NCBI RefSeq assembly: GCF_000619905.2
Contig: NZ_CP012371.1
Span: 496,001-560,000 of the forward strand
DNA: 64,000 nucleotides
Direction of reading: 5' to 3'
Source of the DNA: Nitrosospira briensis C-128
Lineage (GTDB): Bacteria > Pseudomonadota > Gammaproteobacteria > Burkholderiales > Nitrosomonadaceae
A program made the position numbers and the translations under genes. Below are positions 45,301-54,993 of this stretch, in pieces. Position 1 is the first letter of the stretch. Each line of letters opens with the position of its first letter. Under the pieces are notes generated by a model. The model was not told the origin of the DNA and did not search any database. It saw only the letters and a program-made list of their open reading frames with translations.

Positions 45301-48300
45301 GCCAACCGGCCAAATAATTGCGCGTCGGACTCAGTTGCATTAAGCTGGTGCAGTACAACCAGGCTGTGAGTCCAAGCAAGATCGAAGACGCGGTTCGTCA
45401 TGTGCTGGTCCTGATACTTCTCGACCAGATGCATGGCAGCATGACGGGAATCTCCGGCGCCGGTAACGATATCTATCGTCGCGGATTCTCCCGGTTCGAT
45501 GGTTACGGACTTGCGAATAGCGACGATCGGGTCGAGAACCGAGCCTGAGTTATTGGAAAGCCGCCCGAACGTTTTCATCGCCTGCGGTGCGGACACGTCG
45601 TTTCCTCGTCCAATGAAAACCATGCGATCCGTCTCGTATGAGATTTCCTCGGTAGCGACACCATGTACCGCCATCAGATGAAACATCCAGGGCACCGGGT
45701 CGCTCTGGGAGCGCGGCCGCCTGCTGCATAGAATCGCATGCCGGTCTGCCAATATTTCCGTTTGCACAAAAAGATTCCCGAAAGCTGGTGCTTGCGCGTC
45801 ACCCGCCTGCGCCGCGAGCACTACCTCAGCATATGAAGTCACTTCGATCGTCCGGCGTGTCCAGGCACGATTGGTGATGCGGACCCGGCGTAGCTCGATG
45901 TCATCTTCGGGCGAGACTGTAATTTCAGTATGCGTATCAAAATCAAGGTCGCGTCGCCGGAACTCGACCCGTCCTTCCGAAAAGACAACGCCATAACGCT
46001 TGGGTTCTTTCAAGGTAGGCTGGTATGTATTCGACCAGAACTCTTCACTCTCCACGTCGCGCAGATAGCAGAAACTTCCCCAATAGTCACAAGTACTGTC
46101 TTCCCGCCAGCGCGTAACGGCAAGGTCCTTCCAGCGGCTGCTTCCTGCGCCGCTATTGGTTACCATGACGTGATAGCGGCCGTTTGACAGAAGCTGTATT
46201 TCCGGAATAGGGGTGTTTGCACTCGATAGAAGCCGCACCGGCATCTCCGGGAGTTCCTTGATGATACGCACGTCGGGGAGCTCGGGCGCTTGTGTGCTGA
46301 AAACGGTGGCCTTGGGAATGCGTTCCTGAAGCAACAAAATTGTTGCCTGAAATGAGGGATCAGACTCGAACCGCCGCTGCATCGGGCGATCCAGCAGTAG
46401 ATACGCCAGCGAAAGTAAGCTCATACCCTGGTGATGGGCCATGAACGAACGCACCAGGGCGCGCGTTTCACCGCGGCGCAACCGCGATGGCGTATAGTCG
46501 ACCGCCTCGTAAAAGCCGAATTTACCGACCATATCCTGGGTGGCAAGGTGCTGAAGATTACGGCAAGCGGCTTCCGGAGCGATCATCAGCGCCAGCACGG
46601 AGGCGTAGGGTGCAACGACCAGATCTTCGCCGAGGCCTCGCTTGAGTCCCAATCCCGGAACGCCAAATGCGCGATATTGGTAGTTGAATTGGACGTCGAC
46701 GGCGTTATAGCCGGATTCGGAGATACCCCAGGGGATGCCGCGTTCCTCACCATACGCAATTTGGCGATTGACTGCCCCCTTGCAGGTCTGATCCAGGAGT
46801 GTGTTATCGAACGTGGGCATCACCAGCAGCGGCATGAGGTACTCGAACATCGAGCCGCTCCAGGACAGCAAAGTCGCTTCGCCGCCGTAACTGGTAAGCA
46901 TGCGCCCCAGGGCAAACCAGCTTTCCTGCGGCAACGCTCCCTGGGCAATTGCGACAAAATTGCAGAGTCTTGCCTCCGATGCGAGCAGATCATAGTAGCT
47001 GGCATCCAGTCGATGTTCACCGACGTTATATCCTATTGCGAGTTGCCGCTGCGCATGGTTGAACAGGAAGCTATAGTCCATCTGCGCCATGTCGCCTGCC
47101 TGACGTGCCAGGCGCTCAAGGTTGGCCAGATGATCAAGCGCGATCGCGCTACCCTGGCTCGCGAGTTGTCGCAAGGAAGGGTTTTCCATCGGGTGTGTTA
47201 CATCCGCATCCATGGCAGCAGCCAACAGGGATTGGGGCGCAAGGCTGATCAATTCCGCCAGTGCGCTTTCACACTGCTTATTCAACGCCGTCGCCCACTC
47301 ATGCGCTTCGCTGGAGGCTAAAGTTAGCGGCTCTTCGGTAATCTCGCGAATAATCGCCCTGGAGCAGGTAGTTAACCGATCGAGATCAACCCGCACGCTC
47401 GCGATTGTGACCGGGCGCACCTCTGCTGCAATCGCGAGCGCTTTTTCGAATTGTGCCAAAGAAGAATTTGCAGAAATGGAACCGGCGGTTTTTTCAAGTA
47501 TCTGCAGTGTGTCGGCCAGTGCCAGAAATATATGCTCGTGAATAATCGGCTCATCGGATATTTCCAATAGACCAGCGCGCAATGTCAACAGGTGGCCTGC
47601 GAGGTTACCGCTATCCACTGTAGAGACATAGCGCGTCAATGGCGTCTTTGCCTTTGTATCGTACCAATTGTAGAAATGACCGGCATACCGTTCAAGTGTT
47701 TCCATCGACTCCAATGTATTCATGGTGCGTTCAATAAGCTGTCCAGTACCGATATAGCCGAAGTCGTAGGCGGTAATATTAGCCAGTAGTGCCAGACCCA
47801 TGTTGGTCGGTGACGTGCGATGCGCGGTAGTCGCGACCGGATACTCCTGAAAATTGTCGGGTGGCAGCCAGTTATCCTCCGGACCTACGAAAGTCTCGAA
47901 AAAAAGCCATGTCCGGCGTGCGATCTGACGCAAAAAATGTGTCTGACCAATGGTTAACTCTGTGCTGCGGGGAGGAAGCGGCCGGCTTATCCACCATGCA
48001 ATAGCGGGAGACCCAGCCCATAACAACAATACAGGCAATGTCCCTATCAATGTCAATGGCGCGGTAACCACCATTCCCGCTACCGCGGCTATTGCCGTTA
48101 CAGGTGCTATCCACATCGATCGAAAGGAAGCGCCGAGGCCAGTGCGCCCATCCTTCACGTCAGCCGGATCGGTCCCACGTTCCGCGTAATGGGAGGGATT
48201 CCATTCAAGAAGACCGCGGTGAGTGATAAATAGCCGCACGTGGGTACGCAGAATCGCATCGAGACTGAAATAAGCCTCGTATGGAAGGCATGCCAGTGTG

Positions 48301-51080
48301 AATGCTACCTGCCCGAATTGTCGGCCAGCCGCGCGCATGGACGTGATGATGTGAGAACGCAGCGCGACTTCTTTTGGTTTGTTCAGCAAGTCCAATATGG
48401 CGGTTATTGCGGCAGGAATAAACAGCGTACCGATAACAACCAGCGTCCAGAACCATGCATGGGTGAGTGCCACCCAACCCAATAGCAAGAGTAGTGTCAT
48501 GGCTGCGGGGACCAGGCTACGCCGAAGATTATCCATCAGCTTCCACCTCGACAATGCTGACAGGGGGTTTGGCTGGTAGCTTCCCTGCGGCCCCGGTACG
48601 CGCCACAACAACCAACTGGCGAGTTGCCAGTCTCCTCGAATCCACCGGTGACGGCGGCTTACATCCGCACTGTAGCGTGAGGGAAATTCCTCATATAACT
48701 CCACGTCACTTAATAAACCTGCCCGCGCATAGCATCCTTCCAGCAGGTCATGGCTCAGAATTCGATTATCGGGAAAGCGGCGGCAGACCGTCTGCTCGAA
48801 TGCATCGACGTCGTAAATTCCCTTCCCCACGAACGAGCCTTCATAAAACAGATCCTGATAAACGTCGGAGACGATACGTGTATATGGATCGATCCCGGCC
48901 TCACCCCCGAAAAGCCATGCGTATCGTGATTGGTTGGTACTCGACAGGCTTACCGCAACCCTCGGTTGCAGAATTCCATAACCCTCGGCTACCAGGCTGA
49001 CCCTCCCCTCTGCGGAGTTTTTTTCGAGCCTCGGGCGATTCAACGGGTGAGCCATCGCGCCCACGAATTGATGGGCAGTCTCGCGCGGCAACTGAGTATC
49101 GGTATCGAGCGTGATGACATATTTTACATTCGACAGTACCGCCGTATTACCGACGATAAGGGAAAAAGCGTCGCTTCCAGCCCCGCTTAAAAGAGCATTT
49201 AAATCGGCAAGTTTCCCCCGTTTACGCTCTTGACCCATCCAGAGCCGTTCCTGAGGGTTCCATCGGCGTGGGCGATGAAATAGAAAAAAAAGGCTGTCCT
49301 TACCTTTTACCGCTGAGCCGCCGGAACTGTCTGCCTCAATCGTACTATCCGCAGCGCCAACGGCATATTTTTTATTCAGCTCTTCAATGCCTGTTCGTGC
49401 GGCATCCAACAGTATCTGATCTTCGGGAAGCGTTTCCTGATCCGCATCCTTGAAATCGGTCAATAACGCGAAGTCGAGATTATCGTCGCGATTGGCTAAA
49501 AATCGGACTTCAAGCGCTTCAACAAGGCTGTGCACGTCTGACTCGCTTGTCAGCATGGTAGGAACCACAACCAAGGTTTGAAATGTTGCAGGTATGCCTT
49601 TGGAGAAATCCATGCGGGGCATCGAATGGGGTCTTACCAGTAGCGGGCTCGCCCAGTTAACCAGCGCTACCGCCAGTTGACTCATCGTAAAAAGCGACAG
49701 CATGCCAACCGCTCCCAGCAGCCATCCATTGGCGCCGTCGGCATGGGCTTCGGCCAGTAGAATGCCGACCAGGCTTGCCGTAATCAATACGATCGCACCG
49801 AGATAATGGAAAAGCGGATAGCGGCGGCCGATTCGCCAAAGTTTCTCCAGGAATGAAAAGCGTACTCGTACTGCCTCCTCAAGGTCAGGCAAGCCGTCGT
49901 CAACGAGATAAAAGCCGACATGCGCCCTGGCGTTATCGTCCGCCGTCGCCGCTGCCTCGCGTGCCAATCGGAGCGCTCGCCGCGCCACTTCCACTTCCGA
50001 TACCGGACTTGCCTTCGCCACACGCTCCACCACATGCCGATACTGATCCCGGCTGGCAAAATCCATGCGGCTGTAGACCCCCTCCGGATCCTCTCGCAAG
50101 GTCTGCTCGACGATGCTGGTGGCTTCAACGAACTCGCGCCAATCGATCGCGCCCAACGTACGCAGCGTATTTATGCTGTTGGAGATCGAGACCTGGTCAG
50201 CCGCTTGTTGCTGATTTCCCAATTGCACCATCTGGTCGATGGTCTGATTCGACTCGGCAAGCCTTTGCTCGATCCAGGTCAACGGAAGCGCGAGAGCGGG
50301 CCCCTGCCCCTGTAGTCGCCGTGCCAGTTCGGAAATGAAAGGCGTCGTCATCGGCGGGTCGGACCGTGCCATATCGGCAATGACGAGAACCAGGCTCTTG
50401 GGATCTTTCTCGGCAATGCTCGTGATTTCGCCAGCCCAAGTTGCGGCAAGCTTGCGATCTATGCCACCGGCAGCGACGTGAACCCCGACCCGGCGCAGGT
50501 TCTCGATCAGTGCAAGCCGTAGCATAATCGGGATGGCCCATAACTCTCCCAACTGCAAATTCACGACAGCCTGATAAGCAGCGACGAAACGCCTTAGACT
50601 CTCGGTGTCGACCCTGCCATCGCCATGCGAGATCGCCTGCAAAGCGATGTCATATACTCGCGGAAGATTCGCACTGCCGCCGCGCGCAAGAAGGGGTAAT
50701 TCGCGGCTATAGTTTTTGGGAAGATGACGTCTGGCCATACGTATCTGCTCTTCTATCAAATAGAAGTTGTCGTATATCCACTCGCCCGCCGGCGTAAGCA
50801 ACTGATCCGCCGTTACCGCTTCCGTCAGTACGGTACAGATGTTGAAGAGCGTATTTTCGTTCTCATCCAGCCGCGCCAGGAGATGATCCGTGCCCCCACT
50901 CGTTGATAGCTCGTGAGATGCCGCAAGGATGCCGCCATACAACTCCATTTGATCCGCACTGAACAGTTCAGATCGCAACGGCAGTTCTTCGCTAATCGGG
51001 ACGCGCGGTCTTCCGATTTTCCTAAGCCGATCTGTAATAGGAAGTAAAAGCTCAGAAACAGTGAGGTCTCTAGCTTTCAA
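42357..51080 (-). CDS. Cyclic beta-1,2-glucan synthase (NdvB/Cgs type)
   Basis: A single frame of 2907 codons. Order: helical N-terminus (1-400); membrane helices (about 424-480); family-84 glycosyltransferase (about 500-850) with DTDTQLP (659), HDLLEG (777) and RHRWIRGDWQ (810); more membrane helices (855-900, 960-1080); a glucoamylase-like domain (from about 1130, WLFFETFVGPEDNWLPP); two carbohydrate-binding modules; and a GH94 phosphorylase-type domain with GSGDWNDGMNLVG near 2550. In Rhizobium and Brucella such proteins initiate, elongate, size and cyclise periplasmic glucans for osmotic adaptation. The start is TTG with CGGAGAAT 10 bases upstream. It is read alone. Confidence 0.93.
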   Translation of the reverse strand: MKARDLTVSELLLPITDRLRKIGRPRVPISEELPLRSELFSADQMELYGGILAASHELSTSGGTDHLLARLDENENTLFNICTVLTEAVTADQLLTPAGEWIYDNFYLIEEQIRMARRHLPKNYSRELPLLARGGSANLPRVYDIALQAISHGDGRVDTESLRRFVAAYQAVVNLQLGELWAIPIMLRLALIENLRRVGVHVAAGGIDRKLAATWAGEITSIAEKDPKSLVLVIADMARSDPPMTTPFISELARRLQGQGPALALPLTWIEQRLAESNQTIDQMVQLGNQQQAADQVSISNSINTLRTLGAIDWREFVEATSIVEQTLREDPEGVYSRMDFASRDQYRHVVERVAKASPVSEVEVARRALRLAREAAATADDNARAHVGFYLVDDGLPDLEEAVRVRFSFLEKLWRIGRRYPLFHYLGAIVLITASLVGILLAEAHADGANGWLLGAVGMLSLFTMSQLAVALVNWASPLLVRPHSMPRMDFSKGIPATFQTLVVVPTMLTSESDVHSLVEALEVRFLANRDDNLDFALLTDFKDADQETLPEDQILLDAARTGIEELNKKYAVGAADSTIEADSSGGSAVKGKDSLFFLFHRPRRWNPQERLWMGQERKRGKLADLNALLSGAGSDAFSLIVGNTAVLSNVKYVITLDTDTQLPRETAHQFVGAMAHPLNRPRLEKNSAEGRVSLVAEGYGILQPRVAVSLSSTNQSRYAWLFGGEAGIDPYTRIVSDVYQDLFYEGSFVGKGIYDVDAFEQTVCRRFPDNRILSHDLLEGCYARAGLLSDVELYEEFPSRYSADVSRRHRWIRGDWQLASWLLWRVPGPQGSYQPNPLSALSRWKLMDNLRRSLVPAAMTLLLLLGWVALTHAWFWTLVVIGTLFIPAAITAILDLLNKPKEVALRSHIITSMRAAGRQFGQVAFTLACLPYEAYFSLDAILRTHVRLFITHRGLLEWNPSHYAERGTDPADVKDGRTGLGASFRSMWIAPVTAIAAVAGMVVTAPLTLIGTLPVLLLWAGSPAIAWWISRPLPPRSTELTIGQTHFLRQIARRTWLFFETFVGPEDNWLPPDNFQEYPVATTAHRTSPTNMGLALLANITAYDFGYIGTGQLIERTMNTLESMETLERYAGHFYNWYDTKAKTPLTRYVSTVDSGNLAGHLLTLRAGLLEISDEPIIHEHIFLALADTLQILEKTAGSISANSSLAQFEKALAIAAEVRPVTIASVRVDLDRLTTCSRAIIREITEEPLTLASSEAHEWATALNKQCESALAELISLAPQSLLAAAMDADVTHPMENPSLRQLASQGSAIALDHLANLERLARQAGDMAQMDYSFLFNHAQRQLAIGYNVGEHRLDASYYDLLASEARLCNFVAIAQGALPQESWFALGRMLTSYGGEATLLSWSGSMFEYLMPLLVMPTFDNTLLDQTCKGAVNRQIAYGEERGIPWGISESGYNAVDVQFNYQYRAFGVPGLGLKRGLGEDLVVAPYASVLALMIAPEAACRNLQHLATQDMVGKFGFYEAVDYTPSRLRRGETRALVRSFMAHHQGMSLLSLAYLLLDRPMQRRFESDPSFQATILLLQERIPKATVFSTQAPELPDVRIIKELPEMPVRLLSSANTPIPEIQLLSNGRYHVMVTNSGAGSSRWKDLAVTRWREDSTCDYWGSFCYLRDVESEEFWSNTYQPTLKEPKRYGVVFSEGRVEFRRRDLDFDTHTEITVSPEDDIELRRVRITNRAWTRRTIEVTSYAEVVLAAQAGDAQAPAFGNLFVQTEILADRHAILCSRRPRSQSDPVPWMFHLMAVHGVATEEISYETDRMVFIGRGNDVSAPQAMKTFGRLSNNSGSVLDPIVAIRKSVTIEPGESATIDIVTGAGDSRHAAMHLVEKYQDQHMTNRVFDLAWTHSLVVLHQLNATESDAQLFGRLAGSVLYANAYLRADPAVLSKNQRSQSGLWGYAISGDLPIVLLQISDGANINLVRQLVQAHAYWRVKGIAVDLVIWNEDHSSYRQLLHDHIMGLVAGSAEAHVLDRPGGIFIRRAEQIASEDRILMQTVARVIILDSNGSLMEQLARRLPADLPVPAARLERVRRPDSGQSIELPDRKLLFANGLGGFTADAREYVITTGGGQTTPVPWSNILANPQFGTVISESGQAYTWRENAHEFRLTPWHNDPVCDSGGETYYLRDEETGDFWSPTALPSPGAAPYVTRHGFGYSVFEHIEDGIHSELWVYVALDASIKFTALKVRNESGRPRQLSVTGCVEWVLGDLPEKSRMHVVTEIDPASGALLARNPYSNEFSSQVAFFDVDHKGRSVTGDRTEFIGRNGRLSNPAAMRAKELSGRVGPGLDPCGAIRVPLELFDGQTQEIVFRLGAGLHTDDALKIVRRFRGITAAHEVLENIHRYWVRTLGTVQVETPDLSVNVMVNGWLLYQVIACRLWGRSGYYQSGGAFGFRDQLQDVMALVHAEPALVREHLLRSASRQFIEGDVQHWWHPPAGRGIRTRCSDDYLWLPLVTCHYVGTTGDIGVLDESAGFLEGRQVGVNEESYYDLPLHSEEVGTLYQHCVRAIVHGLRFGEHGLPLMGSGDWNDGMNLVGFHGRGESVWLAFFLYDILVRFSEIAERYGDTAFAGRCRAEADLLRKNIELHGWDGKWYLRAFFDDGSPLGSTSNPECRIDSIAQSWSVLSGAGSAERQQQGMEAVDQYLVRRDAHLIQLLDPPFDKSSLNPGYIKGYVPGVRENGGQYTHAAIWATMAFAGLGDHKRAWELLEMINPVNHAQTPEAVTVYKTEPYVVSADVYAVSPHTGRGGWSWYTGSAGWLYRLMLETLLGLTLVEDKLYFKPCLPAEWSTFTVKYRHGETIYDITVVQAAAGEDNESLTIDGIGQQDLVIALVDDGAPHTVEVRLGNPGIQQ

Positions 51081-51327
51081 TTTGATTATTCTCCGGGCTG
51101 CGATCGCTTAAACGCGATCAAAAATACTTTTCTTTGATGGGTTTGGGTTTCTTTGAGTCGTGGGTCTCATCTGGAGACAACATCCTCACGATGTAAACCT
51201 CTCCGATTGCGGAGCTCCGTAGCGGTAGAGCAAATAGTATAAGCAGGAAGAGTAACACTACGATGTTTGTCAACTCCTTCTTACAGGCGGCAGTTTCGGG
51301 AAATAGCCTTATGCATGGTAGTCTCTT

Positions 51328-51585
51328 TTACAACTCACCTGTGAGTTCGATGCGCCACCCCCGATTGCGCAAATATCCCGATACTGCAAGCCTGCTATTA
51401 TTCAGCCAAGGAGCAATGATAAAAATTTGGCTCATCCATAGTATGTACGCTAGCGCACAAAATACCACTCCATAAAATGGAATACTCCGTAAAAAGGCTA
51501 TGCTTGACAGAATTTGCATTCTAAGATAAATGCTATCATAAGTTGGATGGAAACCGCCTGGTGGAAGGTGAAGGCCTTCGAGCAT
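51328..51585 (-). CDS. Possible small membrane protein
   Basis: 85 codons with one long hydrophobic segment (IPFYGVVFCALAYILWMSQIFIIAPWL). ATG 51585 has CAGGAG 8 bases upstream. I know no family for it. It is the only candidate in the AT-rich gap 51081-51667 between the glucan synthase and the Crp gene, and may be chance. Confidence 0.3.
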   Translation of the reverse strand: MLEGLHLPPGGFHPTYDSIYLRMQILSSIAFLRSIPFYGVVFCALAYILWMSQIFIIAPWLNNSRLAVSGYLRNRGWRIELTGEL

Positions 51586-51667
51586 TTGCCATCTCCTGAT
51601 TTCTTTCATTTCATTCCACTACGCCCAACGCTGCACTTACTTTTTTATAAAAAAATTTCTGTAGCGG

Positions 51668-52393
51668 ATGTCAAGCCCTCCTCCACATCAGCCCGACCAG
51701 AATCGTCTCCTTGCCGCTTTGCCGGCGATTGAACTTGAACGCATAAAATCGCACCTGGAATTGGTTCATATGCCGCTTGGGGACGTTCTTTGCGAATCCG
51801 GAGGGCGCCTTCCATACGTCTACTTTCCAACTTCCACCATCATTTCCCTGCACTACATCCTGGAGAATGGCGCATCATCCGAGATTGCAGGTGTGGGTAA
51901 TGAGGGCTTGCTCGGCATTTCGCTGATCATGGGCGGTGAAAGTACGCCAAGCTGGGCCACTGTGCAAACCGCCGGCTATGGCTACCGGCTGAAAGCCTCG
52001 CTATTGTTGCAAGAGTTTAATCGAGGAGGCCCGATACAACGATTGCTGTTGCGCTATACGCAGGCGCTTATTACGCAGATCTCGCAGACTGCCGTATGCA
52101 ACCGGCACCATACCATCGAGCAGCAATTGTGCAGGTGGTTATTGTTAACGCTGGACCGGTTGAATTCTCAGGAATTGGTCATGACTCAGGAATTGATCGC
52201 CAGCATGCTCGGCGTGCGCCGCGAAGGCATTACAGAGGCTGCCGGAAAACTGCAACAGGCCGAGATTATCCGCTATCGGCGCGGCCACATTACGGTGCTC
52301 GACAGAGCCGGACTCGAAACACATGTTTGCGAATGCTACGATGTGGTCAAGAAAGAATTCGATCGTCTGTTTCGCGACGTGCGGAAGTACTAG
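51668..52393 (+). CDS. Crp/Fnr-family transcriptional regulator
   Basis: 241 residues. An effector domain (VYFPTSTIISLHYILENGASSEIAGVGNEGLLGISLIMGG within 45-90) is followed by a winged helix-turn-helix (LVMTQELIASMLGVRREGITEAAGKLQ, about 170-196). It is the intact paralogue of the truncated gene at 41626. The subgroup lacks the iron-sulfur Cys cluster of Fnr; the ligand is unknown. The divergent, giant glucan synthase is a plausible target by position only. Confidence 0.9.
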   Translation: MSSPPPHQPDQNRLLAALPAIELERIKSHLELVHMPLGDVLCESGGRLPYVYFPTSTIISLHYILENGASSEIAGVGNEGLLGISLIMGGESTPSWATVQTAGYGYRLKASLLLQEFNRGGPIQRLLLRYTQALITQISQTAVCNRHHTIEQQLCRWLLLTLDRLNSQELVMTQELIASMLGVRREGITEAAGKLQQAEIIRYRRGHITVLDRAGLETHVCECYDVVKKEFDRLFRDVRKY

Positions 52394-52396
52394 CAC

Positions 52397-52545
52397 CTGT
52401 CGGACTTGAAGAATCGCAATCAAAATGACTGGCTACAGGCAGATTTTGAGGATTTTGAAGGCCAATAGCTTTTCCATTGACCGAAAAAACAGCGAAACCT
52501 GAACCGACCAGATGCTTTTGCAGCCGATTCCTTAAAATCCGACAG
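52397..52545 (-). repeat. MITE family A, copy 2 (149 bp)
   Basis: This is the reverse-oriented relative of 7269-7419. Ends: CTGTCGGACTTGAAG and its complement ending AAATCCGACAG. It starts four bases after the Crp stop codon and may now serve as that gene's 3' end structure. Confidence 0.8.
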
Positions 52546-52868
52546 GCTGCCAGAACAAGCGCGGGCGAGACGATCCGCGACGCCGCCGACTCCGGATCTC
52601 CACCGGAATAAAAAAGATCGGGCCAGCATAACCAGCAAAAGAATCATGAGATAGCTGGTGTTCGGGAAAACCAACCGATCACTTCGCAACACCTCTGCCA
52701 TCGTGATCCTGACCTATTTTGCCCCACTTTGCCAGCCATAAGCCGACCCGCGCGCGCTCCTCCCAAAGCTTGAATGTGCGACGACGTACTGAACGGTGCT
52801 ACCGGCGGAAGTATCATTTCAAGTTTTAAGAACCGCTTTTGTTCCGCCCTCGGTTGTAAGCCCTGCCT
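52546..52868. other. Intergenic stretch before asmA
   Basis: On the minus strand a hydrophobic frame from 52701 (VFPNTSYLMILLLVMLARSFLFRWRSG, split here only for description) runs into the MITE. It may be the remnant of a membrane-anchor C-terminus, but I cannot assign it. Otherwise empty. Confidence 0.35.
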
Positions 52869-54887
52869 ATGTCGATCCGTCCCAAGACCGTAAAAAAGAT
52901 TGTATTGCTGACATTCGGCGCGTTATTTGTACTTGTCACACTCTTTGCCATCTGGTTTGACTGGAACATGTTGAAGCCATATGTCGAGCACCAGGTAACC
53001 GAAAAGACCGGTCGCGAATTCACGATTCGGGGCGACCTCGATGTCAGGCTATCGCTCAACCCGCTGATCAGTATGGGAGGACTTTCACTTGCCAATGCTG
53101 ATTGGGGCACGCAGCAGCCGATGCTCGATGTCGATAAGGCCGTTTTCCGCGTCAGTCTATGGAATCTGTTCCTCGGCCATGTCGTACTGCCCGAAGTATC
53201 CATATCCAAGCCGAAAATCATCCTTGAAAAGAGTGAGGATGGAAAGCGCAATTGGGATCTTAAAAAGGACGAAAAAGAGAGAGTGGAATTGCCGGAAATT
53301 GGTAGGCTAGTCCTGGACCAGGGCAAGGTCATTTTCCGCGATCCCAAGACAAAAACCGACGTAACGATAAGCATACACACCGATCCGGCAGCGGACGCGC
53401 GGGAAATGCCGCTCGACGTGACGGCTGAAGGGACATTCACCGGCGTGAAATTCACGGCGCAAGCCAAGGGTGGCAAGGTGATGTCACTTGCGGATAAAAC
53501 GCTCCCCTATCCCATCAAAGCGAGCGCTCAAATCGGAACGACTCACGCCGCGGTTGACGGCATCATTACCGGGCTTGCCGAGCTGTCTGCAATGGATTTG
53601 AAGCTGGAAATACGTGGGGAGGATCTATCCGCACTTTATCCGATGGTGGGGATTGTATTTTTTCCCTCACCGCCATATCGCATATCAGGAAGGCTTACGC
53701 ACCAGAAAACCGAGTGGTCGATGAAGCAATTTTCAGGAGAGGTAGGCAAAAGCGATCTCGGCGGGGATATACTTTTTGATACCGGCGGCAAGCGCCCCAT
53801 GCTGCGCGCGGATGTTGTATCAAAAGTCCTCGACCTGAACGATTTGAAAGGTTTTGTCGGCGCCCGGCGCGCACCGCAACCACAAGATAGTCCTGCCGAA
53901 AAACAGGAGAAAAAAGCGTCGATAGAGGCCCAGCGGGACCGCGTGCTGCCGGACCAGGAATTCAAGGTGGACCGATTGCGGGCAATGGACGCGGACGTCA
54001 GGTTCACCGGTGAATCAATCCGCAACAAGGAATTGCCGGTCGAGCATCTGGTAACGCATCTCAAGGTCGATGATGGGTTGCTGACCCTGGACCCCACCAA
54101 TTTCTCGGTAGCAGGTGGGAATATTATTTCCAGGGTCGCGATAAACGCACGGAAGGACATACCCGCCGCAGAGGCCAAGATTGACTTTAAAAGGCTGCGG
54201 TTACCGAAGCTCTTTCCCAAGATCGAGCTAACCAAGGAAAGCATGGGTTTGATAGGCGGCACAACGACGGTAACGGGGTATGGCAAGTCGGTGGGCGCAC
54301 TTCTCGCATCGGCGGATGGTAACTTTGGACTGATCATGTCCGGCGGCGAGATCAGCAAGCTGATGCTGGATATTATAGGGCTCGATGGAGCGCGGATTCT
54401 CAAGCTTCTGATCGCGGGGGATAAAAATACCAATATCCGCTGCGCTGTCAGCGATTTCGATATCAAGAAAGGGATCATGACCAGCAAGGCTTTTGTCATA
54501 GACACAACAGAAACAAATATCATCGGCGAAGGGTGGATAAGCCTCGTCGACGAAACCATCCACCTGAAAATTTCACCGCAGCCCAAACACATCAGTGTTT
54601 TGAGCTTGCGTACGCCCGTGCATATCGGTGGCACTTTCAAGGATCCAAACGTGTACCCGGACAAAATGCTGGCCATACGCATCGGCTCGGCAGTTCTGTT
54701 GGGTATTTTCGCGACACCGGTTGCTGCACTGATACCGCTGATAGAGACGGGTCCCGGCGAGGATACCAATTGCAGGGCGCTGATTGACTCAGTCAAAGAC
54801 ACCACGTCACATCCCGCCAAAGAGGCCTCGCCACAAAAGAAAGAAGCCCCACCGAAGAAGCGCGAAAAAAACGCCGAGAATCGGTAA
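52869..54887 (+). CDS. AsmA-family protein
   Basis: 672 residues. One N-terminal membrane helix (IVLLTFGALFVLVTLFAIWF), then the AsmA N-domain (LKPYVEHQVTEKTGREFTIRGDLDVRLS) and a C-terminal AsmA domain (GYGKSVGALLASADGNFGLIMSGGEISKL). Such proteins are periplasmic, beta-rich and thought to help lipid transfer between the membranes. The last 40 residues are Lys/Pro-rich (KEAPPKKREKN). It is monocistronic, as far as visible. Confidence 0.93.
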   Translation: MSIRPKTVKKIVLLTFGALFVLVTLFAIWFDWNMLKPYVEHQVTEKTGREFTIRGDLDVRLSLNPLISMGGLSLANADWGTQQPMLDVDKAVFRVSLWNLFLGHVVLPEVSISKPKIILEKSEDGKRNWDLKKDEKERVELPEIGRLVLDQGKVIFRDPKTKTDVTISIHTDPAADAREMPLDVTAEGTFTGVKFTAQAKGGKVMSLADKTLPYPIKASAQIGTTHAAVDGIITGLAELSAMDLKLEIRGEDLSALYPMVGIVFFPSPPYRISGRLTHQKTEWSMKQFSGEVGKSDLGGDILFDTGGKRPMLRADVVSKVLDLNDLKGFVGARRAPQPQDSPAEKQEKKASIEAQRDRVLPDQEFKVDRLRAMDADVRFTGESIRNKELPVEHLVTHLKVDDGLLTLDPTNFSVAGGNIISRVAINARKDIPAAEAKIDFKRLRLPKLFPKIELTKESMGLIGGTTTVTGYGKSVGALLASADGNFGLIMSGGEISKLMLDIIGLDGARILKLLIAGDKNTNIRCAVSDFDIKKGIMTSKAFVIDTTETNIIGEGWISLVDETIHLKISPQPKHISVLSLRTPVHIGGTFKDPNVYPDKMLAIRIGSAVLLGIFATPVAALIPLIETGPGEDTNCRALIDSVKDTTSHPAKEASPQKKEAPPKKREKNAENR

Positions 54888-54993
54888 GGGCGCCGAAAAT
54901 AGATTATTCGGCCGATCCGCTCATATGTGTGTAAGCGCACGGATCAATGCGCGGCAATCCCTATAGTACTAACTTTTCCAGGAGGCGTTCACG

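Noticed and set aside
46431-47321. A 296-codon plus-strand frame opposite the glucan synthase gene
   Set aside because: Antisense shadow of a long GC-rich gene; no motif, and the opposite strand is clearly coding.
53636-54940. A 434-codon minus-strand frame opposite asmA
   Set aside because: Low-complexity Ser/Arg/Pro-rich product that mirrors the codon pattern of asmA; no ribosome site or family resemblance.
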